Positions 1 through 7,902 of a DNA stretch of 64,000 nt are shown here, one piece after another. Below the pieces are notes generated by a model. That model was not told the DNA's origin. It did not search any database and was given only the letters and a program-made list of their open reading frames with translations. How positions within the stretch are numbered: position 1 is the first letter of the stretch; every line of letters begins with the position of its first letter. Origin of the DNA: Devosia salina (lineage in GTDB: Bacteria; Pseudomonadota; Alphaproteobacteria; Rhizobiales; Devosiaceae); contig NZ_CP080590.1 of assembly GCF_019504385.1 (NCBI RefSeq), positions 3,711,501-3,775,500 of the forward strand, written 5' to 3'. Made by a program: the position numbers and the translations under genes.

Positions 1-648
1 CCCGGCAATGGTGTCCAGCGTCAGGTCCGAGGTAACGATGCCGGCCGGCTTGCCATTCTTGTGAACCACCGCGCTGATGGTCGTCATCAGCACGTCCACG
101 CCATTGATGGGGTAGGTATAGGGCGGGGTCAGGATGGTGCGGTCTTCCCGCAACGGCATGTCATACCACCCCTCCGTCCCGGCTTCAGGCGACATGTCGA
201 GCTGTTCGACCGAGACCTTGCCATCGGCTTGGGTGAAATAGGGCACCATGCGGCCGGTCGCGTCGGAATAGGCGTGGCCGGTGAACATCTCATCCAGGCC
301 ATCCACCGCATTGGGTTCGAATGCTGCGGTCATGCCCACCACCGAGGGGCGGGACAGCAGGGCGCGGGTCACCACTTCGCCGATCTCGTCGCGGTCGGCC
401 GCGCCGGCGATCAGCGCCTCGATCACGGCACTCGTGGTCTGGGTATGGGTGATGACATTGCCCATCTGCCCCACGGCCAGCTGGCTGTACTGGCCCAGAA
501 GGGCGCGAGCCCGCTCCTGGGCTTCGCTGCCGGCTGTCTGATACATCAGGTACAGCCCGCCCGCGATCAGGCCACCGGTAGCCAGGAGGAAAAGGACCCC
601 GGCTCCCAGGACCAGTTTGAGTTGGATGGACAGATCGCTCAATTTCAT
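1..648 (-). CDS. Methyl-accepting chemotaxis protein, N-terminal part (cut by window edge)
   Basis: The frame is open from the ATG at 648 to the left edge, giving 216 visible residues. It begins MKLSDLSIQLKLVLGAGVLF: a short basic cytoplasmic stretch followed by a membrane helix at about residues 11-33. The rest is a periplasmic sensor segment with dCache-like features (GTEGWYDMPL, then a PPYTYP stretch), as in the ligand-binding half of chemoreceptors. The HAMP and signalling domains would lie beyond the left edge. It is transcribed in the same direction as the receptor array downstream of it in the window. Identification as a chemoreceptor rests on the TM/Cache layout and the neighbours, because the diagnostic hairpin tip is not visible. 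Confidence 0.8.
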   Translation of the reverse strand, partial: MKLSDLSIQLKLVLGAGVLFLLATGGLIAGGLYLMYQTAGSEAQERARALLGQYSQLAVGQMGNVITHTQTTSAVIEALIAGAADRDEIGEVVTRALLSRPSVVGMTAAFEPNAVDGLDEMFTGHAYSDATGRMVPYFTQADGKVSVEQLDMSPEAGTEGWYDMPLREDRTILTPPYTYPINGVDVLMTTISAVVHKNGKPAGIVTSDLTLDTIAG

Positions 649-1041
649 CGTGACTGACGCTCCACGGTGCCGCCCCTTCTGGAGCGGCAATTGCCAACGC
701 ATGTGCCGCATGCGCAAACGGCCGCCCGTCGAGGCGGTAATCTGAAGACGGACGGGAATGGACGCCCGTCGAGACCAGCCGGCACACCACCGGCGATCAT
801 CTAGTCGAGTTCTGCGTCCAGGAGGAAATTACCGCGGCGGCTGTTAAGCGCGGGTAAAGCACCAGCGATTTCGTGATCGAAATTGCGATAGGGGCGCTTG
901 ACGCCCCGGGCACGTAGCGGGCCCGGCCGCAAGACGAATGCCGGGCCTTCCGGCCTGTCTCGCCCGCGCACCCATTGAGGGCCAAAAACGACTGCGGCCC
1001 CCAAGAGCGGGCCGCAGCAAATCATGGGCGTCGGTTGGGTC
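649..1041. other. Intergenic region, 393 bp
   Basis: It holds the upstream region of the leftmost receptor gene and the terminator hairpin of the next one (992-1017). I see no convincing gene here; the short minus-strand frames have no Shine-Dalgarno and no family resemblance. Confidence 0.6.
992..1017 (-). terminator. Rho-independent terminator of the receptor gene at 1042-3114
   Basis: A 9-bp stem (CTGCGGCCC / GGGCCGCAG) read on the minus strand is followed by a TTTTT run, 24 bases after the receptor stop codon. Confidence 0.8.
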
Positions 1042-3114
1042 TCAGAATTCGTCCCAATCGGCCGACACAGCGGCATTGCCCTGCGTGAGATAGGCCCTGG
1101 CGGCCTTTGGCGCGGCTTTTGACACCGGGGCGGGAGCATGGCCCCGCGCGGCCGGCGCCGCATGCTGGTCGCCGCTGGCGGGGTCGATGGCAAAGATCTC
1201 CACAATGCGATCGAGCTCGGTGGCCTGGGCCTCGGTCTGCTCGATGGCGGCATTGGTTTCTTCCACCAGAGCCGCATTGTGCTGGGTCATCTCGTCCATG
1301 GTGCGGACGGCCGAGGTGACTTCCTCGATCGAGGTTGCCTGTTCGGCGCTGTCGCGGGCAATCGCTTCGAGCGACTGGGTGTTCTCGCGGATCGCCTCGA
1401 GCATGCTGGCCAGCTTGCCGGCCGCTTCGCCCACCAGCTTGGACCCGGTGGTCACCTCCACGCTCGACTGCTCGATCAGTGCCTTGACGTCCGAGGACGC
1501 GCTGGCCGCGCTCTGGGCCAGGCGCCGCACTTCCACGGCCACCACGGCAAAGCCCTTGCCGGCATCCCCGGCGCGCGCCGCTTCCACGGAGGCGTTGAGG
1601 GCCAGAAGATTGGTCTGGAAGGCGATATCGTCGATCATGCCGATGATGTTGGAGATCTTGGCCGAGGATGCGGTGATCCGCTCCATGGCCTCGTTGGCCG
1701 CATCCATCACCTTGCCACCCTCTTCGGCCGTCTGGGTCACCCTGGAGGCGCTGGCGCTGGCATTCTTGGCGCGTTCGGCATTGGACAGCACGGTAGAAGC
1801 AAGTTGCTCCATGGCGGCCGAGGTTTCCTCAATGGTCGCTGCCTGCTTGGTGGTGCGTTCGCTCAGGTCGTTGGCACCGGACAGGATTTCCCCCGTCGCG
1901 GTCTTGAGCGAGCCCGACGTGCGGCGCAGCTGCTGCACCACTTCGGTCAGCTTCTCGCCCACCGAATTGATGTCGGTCTTGAGCTTGGCGAACGCCCCCT
2001 CATATTCGCCGGTCATGCGGCGCGTGAGGTCCGTGTCGGCCATGGCGCCAAGCACCTCGCCCACTTCGGCGACACTGCGGTCGAAGGTCTCGACCAGATT
2101 GTTGACGCTGCCCGCCAGGCTGTTGAGCTCGGCATCGGGGAACTGGGCATGCACGCGCTTGGTGAAGTCGCCCGACACTGCGGCATCGACCACTTCGCCG
2201 AAGGCGGCCTGCAGCTCGGTCATCATCAGGCGGCGCTTTTCCTCGTCCGCCACGATGCGGGCGGCTTCCGCCTCGGTCATCTGGCTGACGCGCAACCCGT
2301 TCTCGCGGAACACTTCCACGGCCCGGGCCATGGCCCCCACTTCATTGCCCATTTCGGTGAACGGGACATCGACGTCGTAATTGCCCTGCGCCACCACATC
2401 CATCGTCGCGGCAAGCTTGGGAATGGGCCGGGTGATCAGGCGCGAGGCGAGGAAGCCGAGCAGGCCGAAGCCGATAACCGCCGCGCCCCCCACCAGGGCG
2501 ATCAGGTTCAGGACACTATTGGCAGCAGCCTCGACATTGGCCATCGGCGTGCCGACGAAAATGGCGCCCATAACCTCGCCGCTGGTCTTCTGGATCGGCT
2601 GCAGCGCGGTCTTGTAGGCGGTGCCGCCGATCGTGATCTGGCCCAACACCATTTCGCCCGCCATAAGCCGGGTCACCGCATCGCTGTCGGCTGGCAGGAT
2701 GCCCCCCGTATCGCGGGTCCCATCTGGTAGCTCAATGCTGGTAGTCTTGGCCACCATGTCGCCGGTGGCCGTGTCGATCACATAGATGGCTGCGTCCTGG
2801 CGGGTCACCCGCGTCACCGAATCGATGACTTCCGTGTCGTAGAAGGGAGGAATGGCCCAGCTCTGGAACGTGGCGATCTCACCTTCCTCGGTCCAGGTCA
2901 GCACCGAACCGGAAATGCGGCGCTCCAGAATCGTGGCGGCAACGCCAAGATTTGTCTGCTGCTGCACTTCGCCATCCGCAATGGCCTGGCTGTGAAGGCT
3001 CATATAGATGGCCGCCGATACGGCACCAATCGATCCGATGATCGACAGCATGACAAGCACCAGGATGGTGGTGGTCATGCGCACATTTCCCAAAAGGCGC
3101 GCAATCTGTTTCAT
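1042..3114 (-). CDS. Methyl-accepting chemotaxis protein 1 of the tandem array
   Basis: This 690-residue chemoreceptor has TM1 at about 14-36, a periplasmic single-Cache-like sensor to about 200, TM2 at about 205-227, then HAMP units. The cytoplasmic signalling hairpin contains the conserved tip FQTNLLALNASVEAARAG. The C terminus is DWDEF, matching the xWxxF pentapeptide that tethers CheR in long receptors. I start at MKQIARLL, ten codons inside the longest frame, because GGGAGAAG lies just upstream. Receptors of this type cluster at the cell pole and control CheA kinase activity. It is a close paralogue of the next two genes. The ligand cannot be read from the sequence. Confidence 0.95.
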   Translation of the reverse strand: MKQIARLLGNVRMTTTILVLVMLSIIGSIGAVSAAIYMSLHSQAIADGEVQQQTNLGVAATILERRISGSVLTWTEEGEIATFQSWAIPPFYDTEVIDSVTRVTRQDAAIYVIDTATGDMVAKTTSIELPDGTRDTGGILPADSDAVTRLMAGEMVLGQITIGGTAYKTALQPIQKTSGEVMGAIFVGTPMANVEAAANSVLNLIALVGGAAVIGFGLLGFLASRLITRPIPKLAATMDVVAQGNYDVDVPFTEMGNEVGAMARAVEVFRENGLRVSQMTEAEAARIVADEEKRRLMMTELQAAFGEVVDAAVSGDFTKRVHAQFPDAELNSLAGSVNNLVETFDRSVAEVGEVLGAMADTDLTRRMTGEYEGAFAKLKTDINSVGEKLTEVVQQLRRTSGSLKTATGEILSGANDLSERTTKQAATIEETSAAMEQLASTVLSNAERAKNASASASRVTQTAEEGGKVMDAANEAMERITASSAKISNIIGMIDDIAFQTNLLALNASVEAARAGDAGKGFAVVAVEVRRLAQSAASASSDVKALIEQSSVEVTTGSKLVGEAAGKLASMLEAIRENTQSLEAIARDSAEQATSIEEVTSAVRTMDEMTQHNAALVEETNAAIEQTEAQATELDRIVEIFAIDPASGDQHAAPAARGHAPAPVSKAAPKAARAYLTQGNAAVSADWDEF

Positions 3115-3388
3115 AGCGTCTTCTCCCCCATACGGCACCGGCAATGGCCTTGGGGAGGCATCCCCGGAACCGGCTCAATGGGACAAGACGCTATGGGAAA
3201 CTATTTACCGAAAACTGTACGGATTTTTCCGCAATCGATTTCGACAGTCACTTTGTGACATTTCTGCCCAAAAAATCGCCCTGAAGCCCGCAAATTTCGC
3301 CGACCCGGCCGATTCTGGGCATGGGGGAGGGCTTTGGCCTCGGCGCAGGGGGACGTCTGCGCCAATGATTCTATCTGCCCTGCCCTCT

Positions 3389-5473
3389 TCAGAATTCGCT
3401 CCAGTCGGTGGCCAGCGCCGCATTGCCTTGCACCCGGTGGACACCGGCGGCGGCCGGCAACCGCCCCCGGGCCTCCGCAGGCGCGCGCCTGGCCTGCCCA
3501 ACCGGCACCAGCGCCGGCGCAGCCGGAGAGGTCACGGTGAACACATCGACAATGCTGTCGAGCTGCGTCGCCTGGGCCTCGGTCTGCTCGATGGCCGCGT
3601 TCATCTCTTCCACCAGCGCCGCATTGTGCTGGGTCATCTCGTCCATGGTGCGCACCGCAGTATTGACCTCGTCGATCGAGGCGGCCTGCTCCCGGCTCTC
3701 TTGGGCGATCGAATGCATCAGGTCGTTGGAGGTACGGGCGGCCTCGAGGATCGCGGTCAGTTTCTCCGCCGCGTCGGCTACCAGGCGCGAGCCGCCCCTG
3801 ACCTCGGTGGCGCTCTGCTCGATCAGGGTCTTGACGTCGGCAGAGGCCTGCGCCGCCGATTGCGCCAGCCGCCGCACTTCCACGGCCACCACCGCAAAGC
3901 CCTTGCCCGCCTCGCCGGCCCGCGCGGCCTCGACCGACGCATTAAGCGCCAGAAGATTGGTCTGGAAGGCGATATCGTCGATCAGCCCGATAATATTGGA
4001 GATCTTGCCCGAGGAGGTGGTGATCCGCTCCATGGCGTCGGTGGCATTGGCCATGACCTGGCCGCCATCCTCGGCCGTGCGGGTCACCAGGGCAGCGCTG
4101 GCACTGGCCTCCTGCGCCCGCCCGGCATTGGTGAGCACGGTCGAGGCCAGTTGCTCCATGGTCGCCGAGGTTTCCTCGATGGTCGCCGCCTGTCGCGTGG
4201 TGCGCTCGGAGAGATCGTTGGCGCCCGAGAGGATTTCGCTGGTGGCGGTCTTGAGCGTGCCCGAAGTCTGGCGCAATTGGCCAACCACTTCACCGAGCTT
4301 GTCGGCCACCGCATTGGCGTCGTCCTTGAGGCGGGCCAGCGCCCCCTCATAGTCGCCCTCCATGCGCTGCGTAAGGTCCGTATTGGCCAGCGCGTTGAGC
4401 ACCGAACCCACCTCCGTCACGCCGCGATCGACGGTCGCCACCAGATTGTTGACGCTTGCCGCCAGCCCATTGAGCTCGGCATCGGGAAATTGCGTCGTCA
4501 CGCGCTTGCTGAAGTCGCCGGCCACGGCCGCGTCGACCACCACGCCGAAGGCGCCCTGCAACTCGGCCATCATCTGCCGGCGGTGTTCCTCATCGGCCAC
4601 GATGCGCGCCGCTTCCGCTTCGGTCATCTCGCTGACCCGCAGGCCGTTTTCGCGGAACACCTCCACGGCCCGGGCCATGCCGCCGACCTCATTGCCGAGA
4701 TCGCGATAAGGCACTTCGGTCTCATAGGCTCCCTCGGCAATAGCGCCCATGGCCGTCGCGATGCGCGGGATCGGCCTGGTGATGACTAGGCTGACGACAT
4801 AGCCCAGCGCCGCCAGCACCAGGGTCGTCCCCAGCGCGATCACCAGCAGGAACCCCATCATCTGGCTGACCGAGGCCGCGACCGCTGCCACCGGTTCGCC
4901 GACGAACAGCGCGCCGGCCAGCGCCCCGTCCTCGCGATTGACCGGGAAATAGGCCGAATAATAGCGGCGCCCCGCCAGTTCCTCCTCGCCGAACCAGCCC
5001 TGGCCGGCACCGAGGGCGGCCATGACCGGACCCGCCGCGTCGATGACGGAGCCCTTGAGGCTCTCCCCGTCATCGCTCGCAAGCGTCGTCGTATTGTTGA
5101 CCAGGAGGCCGCTATCCTTGTCGGTGATATAGATGGCGGTCTCGGCCCCGATCACACGCGAAATGCCGTCGACCAGTTCGGTATCGAAGAACGGCAGCAG
5201 CGCCCAGCCGGTCACCTGGCTCATGGCGCCGTCCTCGGTCCAGTGGACCACCGTGCCGCCCTTGTTGTTGGTCGCCGCGGCAAAGATCGTCGCCGCCGTC
5301 TTGAGATTGGTCTCCTGCCGGTCCCGCCCCTGCTGCATCATGGTGCTCGAGAAGCTGAGATAGATGGCCACTGCCACCACCCCGATCGAGACCACGATGG
5401 CGGCCATGACCAGGCCCGAGATCTGCAGCCTCAGGCTCAGACGACCAAACAGCTTACCCACGAAACCAGACAT
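3389..5473 (-). CDS. Methyl-accepting chemotaxis protein 2 of the tandem array
   Basis: A 694-residue receptor with the same plan as its neighbours: TM1 at about 15-37, a periplasmic sensor, TM2 at about 206-228 ending in ITRPIPRI, HAMP (with the array-specific segment GGMARAVEVFRENGLRVSEM), and a methyl-accepting signalling domain with the tip FQTNLLALNASVEAARAG. The C-terminal DWSEF is a CheR-binding type pentapeptide on a flexible Ala/Pro/Arg-rich linker. The start is the ATG at 5473 (MSGFVGKL), which has GGGGGCAGGG directly upstream, rather than the ATG seven codons earlier. The periplasmic part is the most diverged region among the paralogues, so ligands probably differ. Confidence 0.95.
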   Translation of the reverse strand: MSGFVGKLFGRLSLRLQISGLVMAAIVVSIGVVAVAIYLSFSSTMMQQGRDRQETNLKTAATIFAAATNNKGGTVVHWTEDGAMSQVTGWALLPFFDTELVDGISRVIGAETAIYITDKDSGLLVNNTTTLASDDGESLKGSVIDAAGPVMAALGAGQGWFGEEELAGRRYYSAYFPVNREDGALAGALFVGEPVAAVAASVSQMMGFLLVIALGTTLVLAALGYVVSLVITRPIPRIATAMGAIAEGAYETEVPYRDLGNEVGGMARAVEVFRENGLRVSEMTEAEAARIVADEEHRRQMMAELQGAFGVVVDAAVAGDFSKRVTTQFPDAELNGLAASVNNLVATVDRGVTEVGSVLNALANTDLTQRMEGDYEGALARLKDDANAVADKLGEVVGQLRQTSGTLKTATSEILSGANDLSERTTRQAATIEETSATMEQLASTVLTNAGRAQEASASAALVTRTAEDGGQVMANATDAMERITTSSGKISNIIGLIDDIAFQTNLLALNASVEAARAGEAGKGFAVVAVEVRRLAQSAAQASADVKTLIEQSATEVRGGSRLVADAAEKLTAILEAARTSNDLMHSIAQESREQAASIDEVNTAVRTMDEMTQHNAALVEEMNAAIEQTEAQATQLDSIVDVFTVTSPAAPALVPVGQARRAPAEARGRLPAAAGVHRVQGNAALATDWSEF

Positions 5474-5688
5474 CCCTGCCCCCAGCGATTGCACCCGGGA
5501 GCAAGAATATGGCCCTCAAATTTAATCAAATATTACAATAACTTAGTGTGGACTCATTTTCATTTGCCATTGCCCGGGCTGTAAAATCTGGCCCTGCAGG
5601 GCCTCTTTGGGACCCCAATTTTCACCGAAGCACGCCCCTCAGCGAAAACCCGGCTCTCCCTGGCATGCCCGTCCCGGCCTCGGCGGGG

Positions 5689-7764
5689 CTAGAATTCGCT
5701 CCAATCGGTCGCGACCGCGGCATTGCCCTGGCTCAGATAGGCACGCGCCGCCGGCTTGATTCTCTCGGCCCTGCCGGCGACCGGCTGCCGGGCCCGCTCG
5801 GGTGCCTCGACAGGCTTGGGCGCCTCGTCCCGCCCGGCGATCCGGAAGACCTCGACAATGCCGTCGAGCTGCGTCGCCTGGGCTTCGGTCTGCTCTATGG
5901 CCGCGTTCATCTCTTCCACCAGCGCCGCATTGTGTTGGGTCATCTCGTCCATGGTGCGCACGGCGGTGTTGACCTCCTCGATGGACGAAGCCTGTTCGCG
6001 GCTGTCCGCGGCGATGGAGTGCATCAACGCATTGGAGGCCCGGGCCGCCTCCAATATGGCGCCCAGCTTGGTGGCCGCATCCGCCACAAGGCGCGAACCG
6101 CCCTTGACCTCGGCGGCGCTCTGCTCGATCAGCACCTTCACATCGGCCGAGGCCTGTGCGGCCGACTGCGCCAGCCGCCGCACTTCCACCGCCACCACGG
6201 CAAAGCCCTTGCCCGCTTCCCCGGCGCGCGCCGCTTCCACTGAGGCGTTGAGGGCCAGGAGATTGGTCTGGAAGGCAATATCGTCGATCAGCCCGATAAT
6301 GTTGGAGATCTTGCCCGAGGAAGTGGTGATCTTCTCCATCGCGCCGGTGGCCGCATCCATCACCTGGCCACCCTCCTCGGCGGTCCGCGTCACCAGTCCG
6401 GCGCTGGCACTGGCCTCCTGCGCGCGTTCGGCATTGGTGAGCACGGTCGCGGCCAATTGTTCCATGGTCGCCGAGGTCTCCTCGATGGTCGCCGCCTGTC
6501 GCGTCGTGCGCTCGGAGAGATCGTTGGCGCCCGACAGGATTTCGCTGGTCGCGGTCTTGATCGTGCCCGAGGTCTGGCGCAATTGCCCCACGACATCGCT
6601 CAGCCGGTCGGCGACCGCATTGGTGTCGGACTTGAGCTGCGCCAGCGCGCCCTGATACTCGCCCTCCATGCGGCGGGTCAGGTCGGTATCGGCCAGGGCC
6701 CCGAGCACGGAGCCGATCTCCGTCACGCCCCGGTCGACCGTGGAGACGAGATTGTTGATGCTGCCCGAAAGTGCATTGAGTTCGGGATCGGGGAATTCCA
6801 CGGTGACCCGGCGCCCGAAATCGCCGGCAACCGCCGCATCGACCACCACGCCGAATGCATCGCGCAATTCGCTCATCATGCGCTGCCGCTCGTCCTTGTC
6901 GGCGATGATCCGCGCCGCCTCGGCCTCGGTCATCTGGCTGACGCGCAGCCCGTTCTCGCGGAAGACCTCCACCGCCCGCGCCATGGCCCCGATCTCGTTG
7001 CCACGATCCACAAACGGCACCGCGACCTCGAAATCACCCTGTGCAATGGCATCCATCGTGCCGGCCAGCCGGGGAATGGGCCGCGTCAGCACGCGCGACA
7101 CCAGCAGACCAAGCGCTCCCATGACCAGCAGCAGCACGCCGCCCATGGCCGCCAGTCCCGGCACCGCCATATTGGCGGCCGCATCGGCCAGGCCCACATC
7201 CTTGCCCACCCAGAAGGCACCGATCAGGGTCCCGTCGAGCTTGTGGATCGGATAGGCGGCCGCGTTGAAGGTGCTGCCCTCAAGCGTCATCTCGCCCTGG
7301 AACGGGCTGCCCGCCGCCAGCGCCTGGGCAGCCGGGCCGGCGGGATCGAGCACGAAATCGACTTCGCGTTCGCCATCCGGGGTCTCAAAGCTCGTGGATT
7401 TGGCGATGAACTGGCTTTCGGCATCCAGCCCGAAGATCGCGGTTTCGCCACCGGTGACCCTTGTCAGCGAATCGACGGCGCCGGTGTCGTAGAAATTGGG
7501 GATCGAATAGGTGGTGAAGCTGACAATGCTGCCATCCTCTTCGTTCCAGGTGATCACCGAGCCCGACAGGCGCTTCTCATAGACCGTTGCGGCGGTCTTG
7601 AGGTCGGCGCTCTGCTGCGCCACGGCCTGGCCGATGGCCTGGCCGCGCAGGCTGAGATAGGTGCTCACGCTATAGGCGATGACAGTCACGCCTATGCTGG
7701 CGACCAGCAGGCCTGCAATGGCCGTGGTCAACCGGATATGCCGCAGCGCCGAAAACAATCTCAT
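5689..7764 (-). CDS. Methyl-accepting chemotaxis protein 3 of the tandem array
   Basis: A 691-residue receptor: TM1 at about 13-38, a periplasmic Cache-type sensor, TM2 at about 200-225 ending in VLTRPIPRL, HAMP units, then the signalling hairpin with tip FQTNLLALNASVEAARAG and C-terminal DWSEF. GGAGGGGGATCC precedes the ATG, which fixes the start. The cytoplasmic half is nearly the same as in the gene at 3389-5473, pointing to tandem duplication with divergence of the sensor. It is probably transcribed alone, since about 140 bases and a terminator separate it from the receptor upstream. Confidence 0.95.
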   Translation of the reverse strand: MRLFSALRHIRLTTAIAGLLVASIGVTVIAYSVSTYLSLRGQAIGQAVAQQSADLKTAATVYEKRLSGSVITWNEEDGSIVSFTTYSIPNFYDTGAVDSLTRVTGGETAIFGLDAESQFIAKSTSFETPDGEREVDFVLDPAGPAAQALAAGSPFQGEMTLEGSTFNAAAYPIHKLDGTLIGAFWVGKDVGLADAAANMAVPGLAAMGGVLLLVMGALGLLVSRVLTRPIPRLAGTMDAIAQGDFEVAVPFVDRGNEIGAMARAVEVFRENGLRVSQMTEAEAARIIADKDERQRMMSELRDAFGVVVDAAVAGDFGRRVTVEFPDPELNALSGSINNLVSTVDRGVTEIGSVLGALADTDLTRRMEGEYQGALAQLKSDTNAVADRLSDVVGQLRQTSGTIKTATSEILSGANDLSERTTRQAATIEETSATMEQLAATVLTNAERAQEASASAGLVTRTAEEGGQVMDAATGAMEKITTSSGKISNIIGLIDDIAFQTNLLALNASVEAARAGEAGKGFAVVAVEVRRLAQSAAQASADVKVLIEQSAAEVKGGSRLVADAATKLGAILEAARASNALMHSIAADSREQASSIEEVNTAVRTMDEMTQHNAALVEEMNAAIEQTEAQATQLDGIVEVFRIAGRDEAPKPVEAPERARQPVAGRAERIKPAARAYLSQGNAAVATDWSEF

Positions 7765-7873
7765 GGATCCCCCTCCGTGTCCGGCGCAGGAACCCCCGCC
7801 CCGCGCATCGCCAAGCTAGCGCCATTGGCTTAACGCAACTCTAATCTTGTATGGTAGTTACAAGGACAAGCAA

Positions 7874-7895
7874 AAGGGCGCCCGGGGGCGCCCTT
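7874..7895 (-). terminator. Rho-independent terminator of the receptor gene at 7903-10437
   Basis: A perfect 10-bp stem AAGGGCGCCC / GGGCGCCCTT with a 2-base loop sits 8 bases after the stop and is followed on the minus strand by TTTTG. Confidence 0.8.
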
Positions 7896-7902
7896 GATGT
7901 GG